The notes: a model not told the origin generated them from the sequence alone. Positions 46,355 through 60,026 are shown, counted from the first letter of the stretch. The stretch is DNA of 64,000 nt from Vanrija pseudolonga (GCF_020906515.1 NC_085851.1:434001-498000), one strand, 5' to 3'. A program made the numbers and translations.

Positions 46355-47163
46355 GGCGAAGGCGGTGAATGACAGAGTGAATGAGCAATTGTGTAGTGTT
46401 GTGTTTGTACTTGCTTGCATGTCGCGGTGTGCGCGCAGAGTTGCAAGCAAGCAAGCAAGGAGGTTGCCCAGGGACGCGTTTGACAAAGGCAAAGGGGCAC
46501 AAAGTGCCACAGGGAAGTCACTGCTGCGTAGTGACTGCGCAATAAGTCTTGGCATTTCAAGGCGCACCCAGCACTCGACTATGCTTGTCATTGTCCTCAC
46601 TCTCCTTGGGCTCCATCGGAGGAGGGCCGTCAATACTGCAGTTAAAGGAGGATCTGCGCCAGCCAAGAACTTGCCGGTCAGCCAAGCCCGGTATCGGGTT
46701 GTCATCTGTCTGAGGCCGCTCAACCACCACCGCTGCCCACTGGCGCGCCATGGCGACCTTCGGCTGGTTCCAACGGCAGGCATCCCGCGCTCTCTACACT
46801 CCAATTTCGTGGAGCCTACTTGTCCGTCTGGCCCTCCTTGTGCCGTCGTCTTGCTTGGCCGCGTCCAAAGTCGTGGACTGGCTTGCTCAAAGTTTACCCA
46901 GCCAGGCCCAAGCAAGCGCCAAGCGCCACCACGTCCAACGCCTCTTTGTCAGGCGGCAGCGGGAACTGCGACGCCCATTTCTACCCTCTACCCTTAAGCT
47001 CTAACTCTGTTTAGCGAGATCGCAGCACCCGATCTTTTACTTCTGGTGAGGCCAAGAGTCAAGAGCAGTTGCATTCCCGCTCAACTAGCTAGCATCCATA
47101 CAAACTTAAAACGCTGTAACATCGACCTGTCGTCACTCGCATAACGTCGTCGTCGTGCCTCGA
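46355..47163. other. Cpl1-like upstream region
   Basis: 809 bp with no recognised gene. Contains CAAG-type short repeats at 46444-46460. Serves as promoter of the Cpl1-like gene and 3' flank of paralogue E. Confidence 0.35.
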
Positions 47164-49346
47164 CTAGTTCTTCTCATTCGAAGAAGGTGCGAAGGCGCCG
47201 GGTGGGAGGGTGCCCGCGCCCGAACCAGACGACTGCTCGTGGACGACATGGCCGTGCTGCTCCTCGACAGCGGCAGCGGCGGCGGACGAGCCTGCAGCAG
47301 TAGCAATCTCGGCTGGCTCCTCGGTCAACGGAGCAGCGGCACCACCGGCAGGGGCGCCGGCGGGCGGCTGTGCCCAGCTGGGGTCGTACGTGGGCGGGAG
47401 GGTCTCGATGACGGGCGCGGCGGGAGCGGGGGCCGAGCCGGTGTCGCGCTCGACAACGACCTGCGACTGCGGAAGCTCGGGCAGGCGGCGGCTCTTGCCG
47501 CTCGCGGCGGCCGCGGCGCTCGACGAGCCGCCGATGGACGTGATGTCGTCGTCGCTGAAGACTGAGCCGCCAGACTGCGACCGCGTGGGGTTGGACGGGT
47601 CGGGCGAGAGGTAGTTGGTGACGCCGGACACGGAGCTCTGGCGGCGGTCGTCGTATGCGGACGAGTATCCCGCCTGCGAGGACGACGACGAGAACTGGCG
47701 CTCGTAGCCCTGGTGCCCGAGCAGCGGCTGCGCGACGTCGCGGTCCGAGAAGCCCGACTGGGACGCCATGCGCTGCTTCTCGCTCAGGATGGGCGCCGCC
47801 GAGCCGCCCGTCTCGGACGTCGCGGCGCCCGCGTTGCTCGAGTAGTTGTCGTACGTCGCGTGCGTGCCCGACTCGGACGTGCGGCCCGTGTGGTGCATCG
47901 CGGCGGCGGCACCGGCTCCAGCGGCAGCAGCGCCGAGGGCCGCACCCGAGGCCACGAGGGCAGGGTTGTGCGTGTTGCCCGCTCCCGAGCCGGGGCTGAT
48001 GAACGGCGTCGCGGTGACGGCCTGGCCGTCCTCGATCTCAAACTTGTCGTTGTCAAAGTCGTTGCTGTGGGGTTGGTTAGTGGGACCCAGGGGCAGGGGG
48101 TGCGCATGCTGCTCACGTGTGGCGCTTCCTGCGGCGGAGGAAGAAGATGGCCGCGACGACGGCGGCGATGGCAGCGAGGCCGCCCACAACGCCGCCTACA
48201 ATGGCGCCAACGGGCGTCTTGGAGCCGCCACTGCTGGGCGTGTAGTTGATGGACGACGATGAGGGGGCGCCGGGGTGGGCGCCGCTGGCCGAGATGGCGG
48301 ACCAGAAGGACGTCGACGCGAGGCCGATCTTGTTGACGGGCGCGGTCCCGTCTGCGTCGGCCGAGATGGCGACGCTGTACGAGACGGCGGGGTCGAGCGC
48401 GCCCATGTACAGCACCGAGGGGGCCTGCCACGCGTTGTTGGTCACGGCGAGGTTGTAGTTGACGTCCTGGTACGGCGGGGGCGGCGTCCACACAATGTGC
48501 ACGACGCCCTGGTCGGGCCCGACGGTGCCGTTGAGCATGATGAACGACGTGTTGGCCGGCACGTTGAACGTGAGTCCGCTGCCGTTGCCGCCACGCAGGG
48601 TGGGGTACTGCGTTGGCTGCTGGCCGTTGGCGCCGCCGATAGACTGCGACACGTTCCAGGCTTGCGTGGTACCATCGACAGTGTAGAATGTGTTGCGGAG
48701 GCCGTTCTGGGAGACGAACGACTCGGTGCGGACGTTGACGTTTGATATGCTCTGGCTGTGGGCCATGTCAGCGGGGTGAGGTGGGTCCGGGGGTACATGA
48801 CCGCTGGCCGGAGCGCCACACTTACGCCTGGGAGTAGAAGCCATACTCGACCGTGAGGCCAGTGACGGATATGGACGGCCTCGCGTTCGCCTGGTTGGCC
48901 GTGTCGACGAGCGCCACCTGGATCTTGTGGTACCTGTAGTCGCCGGTCCCCATCGAGAGGATGGTGTTGGAGACTGCGTTGGCCGACTGCTGCTGCCCGT
49001 CCTGCGTGACGGCCAGGGCGCCATTGGAGGGGAGCGAGATCTGGCCCAGCAGGCCGTATCCCGTGCCGAGGAAGTTGAACGCCACGCCCGGGTTGTTGGT
49101 GTTGGTCGCGACGGCAGAGTGCTGGCTCATGCCGGCGCCCGTCTGGCCGGGCGCGTAGTTTGCCCAGTTGCTGTTGGCGTAGGACGTGTTCCACAGCGGC
49201 GTGCCCGTCCCGGCATTGTCGGGCGTGTACGTGATCACCGCGTCCATGTCGGTGAAGGTCCAGTTGAAGAAGAGGTTGGGCGAGGGCATGGCGCGGGCTG
49301 CGGGCGCGAGCGCCGCGAGCGCGATCAGCACAGACTGGAGCGCCAT
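47164..49346 (-). CDS. type I membrane protein, surface family paralogue E
   Basis: Signal peptide MALQSVLIALAALAPAARA. Extracellular lobe 1: LFFNWTFTDMDAVITYTPD, WNTSYANSNWANYAPGQTGAG, FNFLGTGYGLLGQISL. Lobe 2, after an intron near 48755-48825: NTSFIMLNGTVGPDQGVVHI and SVLYMGALDPAVSY. Transmembrane helix around VGAIVGGVVGGLAAIAAVVA followed by FFLRRRKR. The cytoplasmic tail (about 300 aa) has KFEIEDGQ then ATPFISP, a class I SH3-type ligand RRLPELP and a PPxY motif in ETLPPTYDPSW. The lobes show the sequence rhythm of a galactose-binding-like beta sandwich (I-Y...W...G...F-F-GTG); fold is inferred. Paralogue of A-D at 55.7-63.9 kb. Confidence 0.82.
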
Positions 49347-50785
49347 CGTCGTCGTCGGAGTCGTTATCGCAGTGTCGAAGCGGTCAGTGATGGCGAGGAG
49401 GAACAAAGATCTGTTGGGGAAGAGCACACATGTGCTGCCGCGGGGAGTAGGTCATATTGCTCCATTGCTCACTGGGCACGCACGTACGAGCCGCTGCATG
49501 CAGGAAAGCAGGAATGGCACGGGCGATGCAGCCCGAACACCTTGTCTTTCGGTTCAGCGCCGGAACCGCTGGTCGCTCCTGCCCACTGTCATGCCACTGG
49601 ATGCCGCTGGCTGGATCCAGCCAGCCTGAGCCGTAGCCAGACCGCACCCACTCAGTTCTCATCACTGCCCAGTGCCCAGTGCCCAGCAGTGCCTAGCTAG
49701 CGCTGCCGCGATCAGCGCCTTGCAGCGCATCGCGAGAGCGGCAAGGGGGTTGGGTGTTTGAGCATACAACGGAACGACAGGTGACCGCAATTGCAAGGCA
49801 GGCAGGTCAGAGGCCCCGCGGCCAACAAGGGCAAGTGACCCCACCGATCTCAGGGCGCGACTCACCGCCCGCGGCTCTGGTCCGCCGCCGTCAGCTCCCA
49901 TTTCAGACCACGGCTGGCCACGCTAGTTTCAGATAGGCTGCAGGTTAATTGTGGTCGGGCGGGTCCTGCAGGACTTGGCGGGCATGCATGCCCGTGAGAT
50001 CAGGTCAGCGGGGTGGGCTTGCTGGGTGTGGTGGGACTGCAGCCATCATTCAACAGCGCTGGCACGTTGTTTCTGCTGGCTTGGCACGGACACATGGGCA
50101 TTTCAGTCATGTTCACATCGTGTCAGGCTGGCTTCGGACACCGAGAGACACACTGGTGCAAATGCTGGTGTGCCGAAACGGCCGTTCGTCATGTTGTCTG
50201 CCTGGAGCTGTCGGGGCAGACATCGCTGCGGATGTGGGGAAGGGTGGGTTGGCGGCGGCGTACGACGCTAGTAATAGCACAACCCTAACGGCATTCCTCA
50301 ATCGAGTGCCGGACGGCTGCCCAGCCTCTGCCAGCTTGACGCACAGCCGCTCCCACCGCCATCCAATGTATACGGTGCACACGGCGGTGCGGTGCAGTCG
50401 CCGTCTACAGCCACCCCTGGCATATGCTTAGTGGCAGATGAGATGTGCCTCGAGTCGACCGACACACTTCCTTTCTATTCTTGTCGATCTGGTGCATAGG
50501 CACTCGTCTTGGAGCAAACGACGTACGATTCGAGGTGACTGCCTGGGCCTCATCCGCTGGCCACAGCTGGCCGCCTTTCAGCGGTGAACGGCGACCTGTG
50601 TCAGTGGGCAGTGTTCCACAATTACCTCGGTTCCCCACATCACTAGCGTTCCAGTGCGTCGTCCGACGTGCGTTATTCGCGCCTAGACACAGCCAAGCCG
50701 AAGGCTGCCGGTCTTGCCGAATGACGTCTTGCCCACACCGTTGGTCAAACTGCAATGACCTGCATACAAAACTTCATTTATGGTC
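49347..50785. other. intergenic region
   Basis: 1.44 kb with no convincing gene. Contains direct CAGTGCC-type repeats at 49668-49690. Paralogue E promoter lies at its left end; the transhydrogenase 3' end lies at its right. Confidence 0.35.
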
Positions 50786-53700
50786 TCAATGGGACGAACT
50801 TGAGATGGCTCTGTTGAGACCCTCGCACGTTGACCGCGCATCACCAAAGAGCATCTTGGTGTTGGGGTAGTAGAAGAGCGGATTGGGTACTTCAGCGTAC
50901 CCAGCCGCCATGCCGCGCTTCATCACCACCACGTTCTTTGCGTTCCATACTGACAGAACGGGCATGCCCGCGATTGGCGAGCCTGGCTCGAGGGCGATGG
51001 GGTTCACAGTGTCGTTGGCGCCAATGACGAGCACCACGTCCGTGGTCTTGAAGTCGTCGTTGATCTCGTCCATCTCGAGAACGACTAAGTGTCAGTGCTG
51101 TACCCGCGGCGGTTGACTCACGATCATAGGGCACACCAGCTTCGGCCAGGAGGACATTGCACTGGCCAGGCATGCGGCCAGCCACTGGGTGGATGCCGAA
51201 CCGCACCTGAACACCCTTTGCTCGCAGCGCGGCGACGATCTCGCCGATGGAGTACTGAGCCTTCGCGACGGCCATTCCGTAGCCTGGAACGATGACCACC
51301 GTCTCGGCGTTCTGCAGCATGTCCACCACTTCATCGACGCTCGTCTTGGTGACTTCGAGGCCCTTGGTCGAGTCTGCGGGCGTGTCAGTCGGCGTCTACC
51401 CACGCTACTCACCGCCAGTCGTAGTCGTCGTCGGGGCGATACCACCGAAGATAACATTCGCGAGGGACCGGTTCATGGCTTTGCACTGAGGATCAGCTTG
51501 GTCACGGCCTAGGACCCACCATGATGTAACTCAGAATGCTGCCACTGGCACCAATCAAGCTTCCCACACTGGTGAGCAGCATGTTATCCAGCATGAATCC
51601 TTCAGCGACCAGCGCGAAGCCCGAGTACGCGTTCAACACGGTGACAAGCACGGGCATGTCGGCACCGCCGATGGCTGCGCTGGTCGTGTAGCCACCGATG
51701 AAGGACAGAAGCGTGTTCCCAGCCAGACAAGCGGCTGCTATGGCAGGCGACGCTGGGCCGAGGGTCAGGAAAGCGCCAAACGTAGCCGTGTTCGCCGCGA
51801 GGAGCGAGGTGTTGATGAGATGGCGGCCTGGAAGGCGGAGCGGCTTCGATGACAATCTACCAGCGAGTTTGCCATAGGCGACCAGCGAGCCTGAATGTCA
51901 GTGCCCAAGACGTGCAGCAAACTCACCAGTGAAGGTAACGCCTCCAATGAGGACACCGAGGAACGCCGTGGTGAGGTACAGAGTGTTGACATCGCCGTGG
52001 GCGTGAGGGTCGAGCACACACGCAACGGACGTGAGGACAGCCGCGAGGCCGACGACACTATGCAGTGCAGCCACAGTCTGGGGCAGCGCCATGGGAGACA
52101 CACGGCGGCCGATCAGGAGCCCGGCACCACCACCAATCACCGTCAGCGCCGCGAGCTGGCCCAGCTGCTCCTTGGTGAAGTGCACTGATAGCACGGCGGT
52201 GAGCAAGCCGATGAAGACACCGAGAATGCCGAGGGTGTTGCCGAAGCGGGCGGTGGTCTGGGGTGAGCATGGACCAGAAGGACGCACGTACCTGTGAGCT
52301 CAGGCCAGTCAGTGCGCCAATGCTGAGGAACGTGGCGACCGTGTACCCGGCCGTGGTCAAGCCTGCCTCTCCAGTGGAGTAGGCCCACACGAGACCGGCC
52401 GCGAACAGAGCGGCGGGGGCGGCCCACAGCCAGCCATAGTCGGGAGGATCACCCGGGCGGCGGAAGAGGTCGAGCATGCGCTTGGTGATCAAGAAGCCGC
52501 CGAACACATCTGTGCGTGTGAGCCCTAGTTCCTTCGGGTGAACGTACTGAGATTGGCGAGGAGGACACTGGCGGCACCAAGCCACTGCGGCAACGTCTCG
52601 GGCATGAATCCGCCGCCGATGGCAAAGAGGCCGCCCACTCCGACAAGGCCCGAGAGTGCGTTCGTCACGGCTGGAAGGTGAGCGGTAGTAAGTGTATTGT
52701 CACCTACACATCAAAGGACTGTGAAGGGCGGGCGTGACGCGCCAGACGGCAGTGAAACCGGCAAGGCCAGCGAGACCCATGGTGCCGATGAGCGACATGA
52801 ACGCCGGGCTGGTGACCTTGCCGAGGGCGAGGGTCGAGCCGACGGCGACGGACGTGCCGGTGACCTGGCGGACGGCCTTCTGCCACGGGTTGATGGAGGC
52901 AATCTCCTCGGGCTTCGGGAGGGGCTTCTACATTGTCAGCTGGGACAGGCGGAGAGCACGCACGGGTGGAGCAGGCTTGGCGGGAGCGAGGGCGGGCTGG
53001 CGGATGATGGGCGGAGCAGGCCACATCAGTTTGCCTTGGTACGTGACGATGGAGCCGCGGACGACCTCATCCTCCAGGTCAATCTTGTACTCGCCCTTCC
53101 CTCCAATCGACAGGAAGAACTAACGTCAGCGAAGCTACCGGCAGGGCTCTCACCTTTGTGATGTTGTTCGAGTAGAGAGTGGAGCTTTGGGCAGGCAGAC
53201 GAGACGGGAGGTCCTGGGGTGGTTAGGTTGGGCTCCGTAGTGCGTCGTGTACCTACCGTGTAGCCAAGGATGGTGACACCATTCGGTGTGACGATCTTCT
53301 CGCCGGGCTTGGTCAGCTCGCAGTTGCCGCCCGCCTCGCCAGCGAGGTCGACGACAACGGAGCCAGCTGGGTGGGTTAGCAGCTGTCGGGATTGCCGACC
53401 CACGCTTCATGGCCGCAATGTGCTCCTTGGTAATCAGCTTGGGGGCAGGCTTTCCGGCTGTAATGGTTAGCAAGGGCGCCAGTGCCGTCAGCCTCACGGA
53501 TCAAGGCCGTCGTGACGATAATGTCGACATCAGCAGCCTGCTGGGCGAACAGTGCCATCTCTGCGTCGAGGAAAGCCTAGCGTCAGATCGTGCCCTATGC
53601 CCATCACCCACCTTGCTCATCTCCTTGGCGTATCCTCCCTGTCCGCTACCGTCCTCCTCAATGTCGACCGTGAGGAACTCGGCGCCGAGACTTTCGATTT

Positions 53701-54561
53701 GCTCCTTGACAACTGGACGCGTGTCGAAACCGCGCACAATCGCACCCATACGCTTAGCGGTGGTGATAGCCGAAAGACCAGCAACACCAGCTCCGATAAC
53801 CTCGGCATCAGCTCTACGCTAGGTCGCGATCAACTCACCAGAACCTTTGCCGGCGGGATCCGCCCCGCGGCCGTGGTTTGCCCGGTGAAGAAACGGCCAA
53901 ACTCGTTTGCGGCCTCGAGGACGGCCTTGTAGCCGGCCGTGTTGGCCATGCTGCTCAGCGCGTCAAACATCTGGGCACGCGAGATACGGGGTACGGCGTC
54001 CATTGCAAAGCTGGTGATATTGTGGTAGCGGAGTTCTTCAGTGAGGCCAGTGTTGACGCCAGGGTGGAGGAACGAGATGAGCGTCTGGCCAGAGTGCATC
54101 GCCTGCACTTGCGCCGACGTGGGAGGTCTGACCTTGAGGACGACATCCGAGTCGAACGCAGAGCCCTTGCCGATGCCCTCCTCTGACAAGGTGGCTCCAG
54201 CATCAACGTAGGCGGCGTCCGGAAAGTTGGCCGCCGCGCCAGTTCCGGGCTCGATGAGGACCTTCTTGAACCCGGCCTTGATGAGGGTCGCGACGCCCGC
54301 AGGGGTGAGCGCCGCGCGTGCTTCCTTGTCTGATGTCTCGCGCGGGACACCGACAGTGAGCGTGTCGTAGGGTACGCCTGGGCCCGGGGTTGGGAGTTGG
54401 GGTGCAGGTTGAGTTGGGGGGTCGACAATGGACGAGTTGAACCGAGCAATGACGTAACGCGCCTTCACGGCCGTTGTCCTTGTCGTTTTGGTCAAGAGGC
54501 CACCATGGTGATGGCGACCACTGCACGCCACGAGAGCGTTCAGCGATAGACGTAGCGACAT
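50786..54561 (-). CDS. NNT: mitochondrial NAD(P) transhydrogenase, proton-translocating
   Basis: Single-chain enzyme of the mitochondrial inner membrane that couples proton entry to NADPH formation from NADH. Order is standard: N-terminal mitochondrial presequence ([19 protein letters not shown]), dI NAD(H) domain ([38 protein letters not shown], and [32 protein letters not shown]), the [13 protein letters not shown] segment, a membrane part dII with about 13 helices ([20 protein letters not shown]-type, [18 protein letters not shown]), and a C-terminal dIII NADP(H) domain ([68 protein letters not shown]). A dozen short introns. Absent from S. cerevisiae, so a notable metabolic feature. Confidence 0.96.
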
Positions 54562-55678
54562 GGCCTGGGTGCTACTCCATCAGCTGTGCGAGATGTTTGA
54601 TGAAAGAATGGACAAAGGGAGGGAGAGGCGACAACGTTGAGTGATGATGCTGGGTGCGGCACGCGCCATGGGGACGGGGCAGGAGAGTGGGGTAACGATG
54701 CGGCGCCCAAAGGGACCCCACCCCACTCGCTGTTATCGGCTCAAGGTCCGACTCGACGGACGAGGTCAGATGATCACAAACGCGCAACTTGGCTCGACGC
54801 GCAACTCCCAAGCTGCATACGTCGACATGGAGCCAAGAATGCCATGGCGGCGCGCGGCGCAGCCATGCGGCGGTGCTTGGAACCGCGTGCAACACGGCAC
54901 GGCCGAAGTAAGTCGCGCACCCACGGCTGAAGCACGAGCACTCGAGCCCGCCGCCGTGCTCATTCATATGCTCATCGATAGACCGAGCGTTCAAGCCAGG
55001 TCCTACGAGGTATGAAAGGCCCACCTACCATGGTCATCGGGTTCCGCCGAAGTCGCTCATGACACGGACATCGACTTGGTGAAAGCACACACCGACACTG
55101 CGACTTCGCGGATGTCCCTCCATCCTCGGCGCCCCGCTCCGCATCACACTCCACTACAACCACACTGAACACGGTGCCGTTGGGTACGAGACGGCGACCC
55201 GCCGATCCGCAAGCGCGCGCGTTGCTCTCCTCCATCGCGGACTGATATCCGGGATGGCGGCCTCGGCGCCGAGCGATCGGAGTCGTTGCTGGGCCCCGCG
55301 TCGAGACCCTGCCGAAGCGCATCCAGCTCCATTCGGGCCTGTGATGAGCGAGGCATTAGTGTTAGGCGCTTGGGAGAACTGGAGGGCGAGCCGCTTGGTA
55401 CTACATATCTTCCTGTGGGTACACGGCGAGGCTGTTGACCACCGAAGCGGCTCAGGCGAACACGATCCGGGAATAGGCGCGCACCACAGGGCATGCTGTA
55501 GATAGTGATGAGGCCTACCTCGGTGCAAACGCACCGCCGACAGTCCGGAGCGTGGACGCTGCTCCATTAGCGTACTCGGCCGAGGACGACAAGCCTGCTG
55601 TACCCAGATGACACGCCAGCATCTCCATTTACATCTATGTTTCTCATCACATGGCTCCTATAACATACAGACCGCGTT
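54562..55678. promoter_or_regulatory. transhydrogenase upstream region
   Basis: 1.1 kb. No conserved coding sequence. Promoter of the transhydrogenase gene and 3' flank of paralogue A. Confidence 0.35.
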
Positions 55679-57264
55679 CTATCGTTGCGACGCGCCAGGT
55701 GGTAAGCTTGGACGCGCATTGCGAGAGCCAGAGCTTGATGATGCGGTGTCGAAATCTCGGCTCGGTCCGCCACTCGAACTGGGTCCAGACGACGAGCCAG
55801 CCACATCGAGGTAGCCGTTGTTCTGACGAACGGTGTCGTATGGGTGCCGAAGAGCCGCCTTCTCCTGCGATGCGGACGCGAAGGCCGTGGTCGTGCCGTG
55901 GCTCTGGGTGGCAGGGGCGGCGATGAAGGGCGTGGCCTGCATGTCTTCTGCCCTCTCAAAGCGGAGCGGGGAGGTGTGTTTCCTTGTCAATGTCAGCGGC
56001 TTCACTGGCAACTGCGCGGTACTTACCTGCGATGCGTGCGGATGGCCCAGAACCCAAGAATGGCCAGGAGGAGCACGCCAAGCACGCCACCGACGACGCC
56101 GCCGATGATCGCACCCTTGTTGACGTGCTTCTTCGGCGGCGTAATCTTGGCACCCTGGTGGTCAGTGGTGCCGAGGCCGCCAAATGCCTTGGTTGTGTCG
56201 TTGCCGATCCCGACACCAGAGTACAACGTCAGGCTGTGGAGCGAGACGGAGCTGTTGATGGCGGGCGCGAGAGTGAGGGTGTAGTTGAAGGTTGGGTCCA
56301 GCGGGGTGAAGTACAGGATTGACTTGGAGACCCACTTGTCCCGTGTCGTGATGTACGTGTACGACTTTGGCGTGAGTGGCGGCGGAGGCTGGATGTCGAC
56401 ATAGAGCTTGTCGTAGTCTGGACCTGTCGTACCGTTGAGGATGAGGAAGGTGGTGCTCGGCGGGAGCTTGGCCTTGAGGACTGCGTCGGTACCGCTGCTG
56501 ACAGCGTGGTCGTACGCGATCCGGTCCTGCCCTCCGACACCGCCAATGTGGTCCTCTACCTTCCATTCACCAGTCTTCTCGAACAGGGGATTGATGTTGC
56601 CGTTGGACACGAACGGCTCGACGCGGAGTGGCACTTGGTCCAAAGTCGCTCTTTGCAAGTCAGCGTGGCTTTCACCTCAACCCGGGTCGACCCACGCCTC
56701 GGCAATCATCCCAGTCATGACAGTGGCAGTGGTCAATGCCAACAACCCTCGCCTGGGTTCGAACATGATCGAATTGTAAGCGAATGACATGTTGTCGGTG
56801 CGGAACAGTGTGTCGTCGGCATACCGCGTAACGGCCTCGCGCTCGTGGTTGATGTACCACCCGATCGGAGCATCGAGCGCGGGGTCGGCGCCGGAAATGC
56901 CCGCGGAGTCCGGTGCCCACGTCGCATTCTGCCTACCGTGGACAGTTACGCCTCGGCCAACAAAGCTGAGAGTGGAGGCTTCAACGACGATGCGTGGGCC
57001 GCTGTCGGGCACCTCGACATAGTGCGCCGCTGCGCCAGGCCCCACCATCCCTGGGACGTAGGTGGCTGGAGCGTCTTGGAACGTTGTCGCCCACCACGAG
57101 TTTCCAGGCTCGGGGTTCGGCCGCCAGTTATCGGGGAAGTAGGTGAACATGGTCGAGGTGTCGCCCAGATCGAGGTCGAAGAGCACGTTGGGTCGATATG
57201 GTCGTGCCACGCCAGTCTGGGCCACTGACAGTAGTGCCACGCAGAGGACGTATAGCCGTGACAT
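55679..57264 (-). CDS. type I membrane protein, surface family paralogue A
   Basis: Signal peptide MSRLYVLCVALLSVAQTGVA. Lobe 1: VLFDLDLGDTSTMFTYFPD, YVPGMVGPGAAAHYVEV. Lobe 2, after one intron: EDHIGGVGGQDRIAYDHAV, TTFLILNGTTGPDYDKLYV, ILYFTPLDPTFNYTLTL, SLHSLTLYSGVG. Transmembrane helix GAIIGGVVGGVLGVLLLAIL, then FWAIRTHRR. A second intron (gtaagt...gacaag) leads to the tail: SPLRFERAED, then MQATPFIAAP, a Ser/Gly-rich stretch and the end SLPPGASQR. Closest to D, with which it shares nearly the whole VGGQDRIAYDHAV block. It is divergent from B across 425 bp. Function unknown; surface sensor or adhesin is inference. Confidence 0.85.
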
Positions 57265-57689
57265 GTTGCGTTGGAGTCTGGCTGCGCTGTTCGGTGGGTG
57301 GTTATGATTCCAACAAGTGTCGAGTGGAGCGCAATGAATGTTCTGTTCGCGTAGAGACTAACATACGAAGCCAACAATGCATGTTGCCTGCTGCGCGTGA
57401 CAATTAGGGTGCCAAGACTTCGGATGGCCTGGAGTCAGTCATACTGTAAGGTACCCGTCTCCGTCAAACCCAAGGGGACGGACATCTGACATGCCCTGAT
57501 GAAGTGGTGCATGATTGACCACCTGCAATATGCACATCCGCTCTGCTACGCTCCTCACCCTCACACAACGCGTGATTCATGTTGTGACTGAACTGTGTTC
57601 GCAATAATCCAAATCATATCAGGCGCAACGCAGCGCCTCGCCATCGACATCCCTCCAGCTCCTTTGAGCTCGTCGACATCCTCGACAAG
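57265..57689. promoter_or_regulatory. shared divergent promoter of paralogues A and B
   Basis: 425 bp between two divergent starts; the two paralogues could be co-regulated from here. No familiar box stands out. Confidence 0.45.
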
Positions 57690-59525
57690 ATGCTGTTCAC
57701 CTCTCTTGCTATATCCGGCGCACTTCTCAGCGGAGCGACAGCCCAGATCATCCCCGACGTCTTCTTCAACTTGACACTGCTGCCCGACTCTCCATATCTG
57801 AAATACGATCTGGACAATGGGAGGTCGAACGCCACTGGGTGGCACCTCGAGTACCTTGATGCCACGACCAGCAACGGCACTGGAACGGCCGCCGCGGCCC
57901 AGCCGCGAGTGTCCGCCTTCTACGACGACTCGAAGTATGTGATTGGAAACAGATCGAACCCCACAAACCCCTCACTTTTGATCGAGTATCCCGGCTATGG
58001 GTTCTACGCTCATGGGTCGTTCGACGGCGACAACTCCGGGAAAGGGCGGTTGAACTCGCAGTCTCCGCCCCTTGGCTCGCGGTTGACTGTGGGTGGTATC
58101 CTCAAGGAGCCAGACCCGTTATCAGGAGACGTGGTAGCGGGCACCGGTGTGTCGGGCTTCTTCTCCGATCAATCGGCTCGCCTCACTGTCGCGAACGGGA
58201 CGCTGATCCTGACTTCTGTCTCCGTGGTGGTAGGAATGGCGACCGACGCGTGAGTGCTTGGAGGTGTGCTCGCTGGGACTGATCTGAGCCCATAGGCCAA
58301 CATTCGACGACGTCGAGGTTTCTACAGTCCCCTTCATCATGGACGACAACACGCGCAATCCCGCTTTCACGTACTTCGAGACTAATTCCAGCTGGATCGT
58401 GTCGCAAACGATCCGCGGTGTAGGTGAGTGGCACCAGCGTCTTCTGTTCTGACCTTGAAATGTAGATGGCCGACCAGATATCCCGTACAAGACGCTCGAC
58501 TCTGGACCCCCCACGAATGGCGGCATTCTAGCCGACGTTCCAACTGTGCGGGTACCCATTCCTGCCAACACATCCTTTGTGCTCGTCAACGGTACCATTG
58601 GACCCACCCGCGGCCAACTATACAGGTCGCTTACTTCTGGTTTAGCCTACTCTGCGTCCGCAACCATCTACCCAATCAGGCTCAACCTCAGTTCGACTTA
58701 CGAGGCGCCAGCGATGATCTTCTATGCGCCGCTGGACCCGACACGTCTATACAACCTGACCTTAAGCCCCGATAGTCTGAGGAGCAGCTCGATCGCACTC
58801 CACAGTCTCACATTTTACTCTGGTCTCTGGTCAGTGCCCACCGCTGTTGAAATTTTCAGCGTCGCTGATGGCTATAGGAGTGGCACCTCAAAGGCGACGA
58901 GCAACGGCACAGATTCTGATCAAAACATTGCCCAATCAACTAAAGTTGGTGCTGGAGCCATCGCCGGAGGAGTAGTGGGAGGCGTTGTTGGCTTGCTCCT
59001 GCTAGGTGGCTTGGCGTTCTGGCTGTTCAGGACAAGGTGAGGGAGGGTATTAGAGGTGGCATACCGTGCGTCGCTAACATCGGTGAAGATCGACAGAGAG
59101 TAAGGAGGATAGGCAGTGGGCAGTTGATCCTGCCTTGGAGGAGTACCAGAAGCCTCCGTCCGCAAGCCAGACATCCGTCGGCCAAGGAAAGCCTCGTAAT
59201 CTAAGTGGCTCACCTCGCGCCGTGCTGACTGAATGCAGGGCATCCCGGCGCTGATCCAGTGCCTGTGGGCAACCAGACCTCTCTGTCGCAAGGTGCCGGC
59301 CCACAAACAACCGAGAGTGGAACGGCGGTTTCACCCACCAGGTCAGTCTTCCATTTGCTCTCGCGACAAAACGTGCTAACATGCCACAGCGAAACCGCCA
59401 CTAGCACGACCAAGGCGCCACGGGAGCTACCACCCATTCCTCATGCCACACCTGCGGGGGCACCGAATAACGACGTTGAGCTCCTGCCACCGACCTACAA
59501 GCCGGAATGGAGTGGGGGTCGATAG
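57690..59525 (+). CDS. type I membrane protein, surface family paralogue B
   Basis: Signal peptide MLFTSLAISGALLSGATA. Lobe 1: IIPDVFFNLTLLPDSPYLKY. Exons then join at DAPTFDDVEVSTVPFI and IRGVDGRPDIPYKTLD. Lobe 2: NTSFVLVNGTIGPTRGQLYR, MIFYAPLDPTRLYNLTL, ALHSLTFYSG. Transmembrane helix AGAIAGGVVGGVVGLLLLGG, then FWLFRTR. The tail runs over three more introns (one, 59205-59238, is only 34 nt) and ends with a class I SH3-type ligand RELPPIP and a PPxY motif in ELLPPTYKPEW. At least eleven NxS/T sequons outside. The joined frames were checked at each intron and agree with paralogues E and C. Confidence 0.85.
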
Positions 59526-60026
59526 ATTGCGAGTGGTGGACCTATTAGATTAGATGTGTGCAGCAGAGTGATGTACCTGTCCTCACCGGCCTTCAGTCAG
59601 GGGTCACAGCTCTATGAGCAACCATTGTACAACTATAGTATCTCTGCATGATCATCCATTACAACGATGCAAGAAGCTTCAGTGTTCCGGCCTCAGACGT
59701 CGCATGCACTGGTACTGGAACAACAGTGTTGCGGGCATGTAAAGCCGCAAACAACGCCAAGCAGGTACCGCCCTGAATGGAAATGCCCGTGTTTTGCGTC
59801 ATCTCTTCCGCTCAGTGTCAGGCGACGACCCACAAAACGCGGTCTCACTATCCTCAGCACCTCTACCCAGGACGTGACAGGTTTTGGATCCCGCGGAAAC
59901 AGGATGTGGAGAGAGAGCGGGCTCAAGGAGAGTCAGACGTGATACTCGCGTTCAATGTTGCTCCTCATCTTCGTTTTGCTACACCGATTGTCATCTTACA
60001 CGTCCCTCGGCTTTCTTCGAAACGAC
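59526..60026. promoter_or_regulatory. region between paralogues B and C
   Basis: 501 bp, 3' UTR of B and promoter of C. No further gene seen. Confidence 0.4.

Noticed and set aside
55144-55567. Two overlapping minus-strand frames between the transhydrogenase and paralogue A
   Set aside because: Both are Arg/Ser/Pro-rich with no similarity to the neighbouring family, no signal peptide and no intron pattern.
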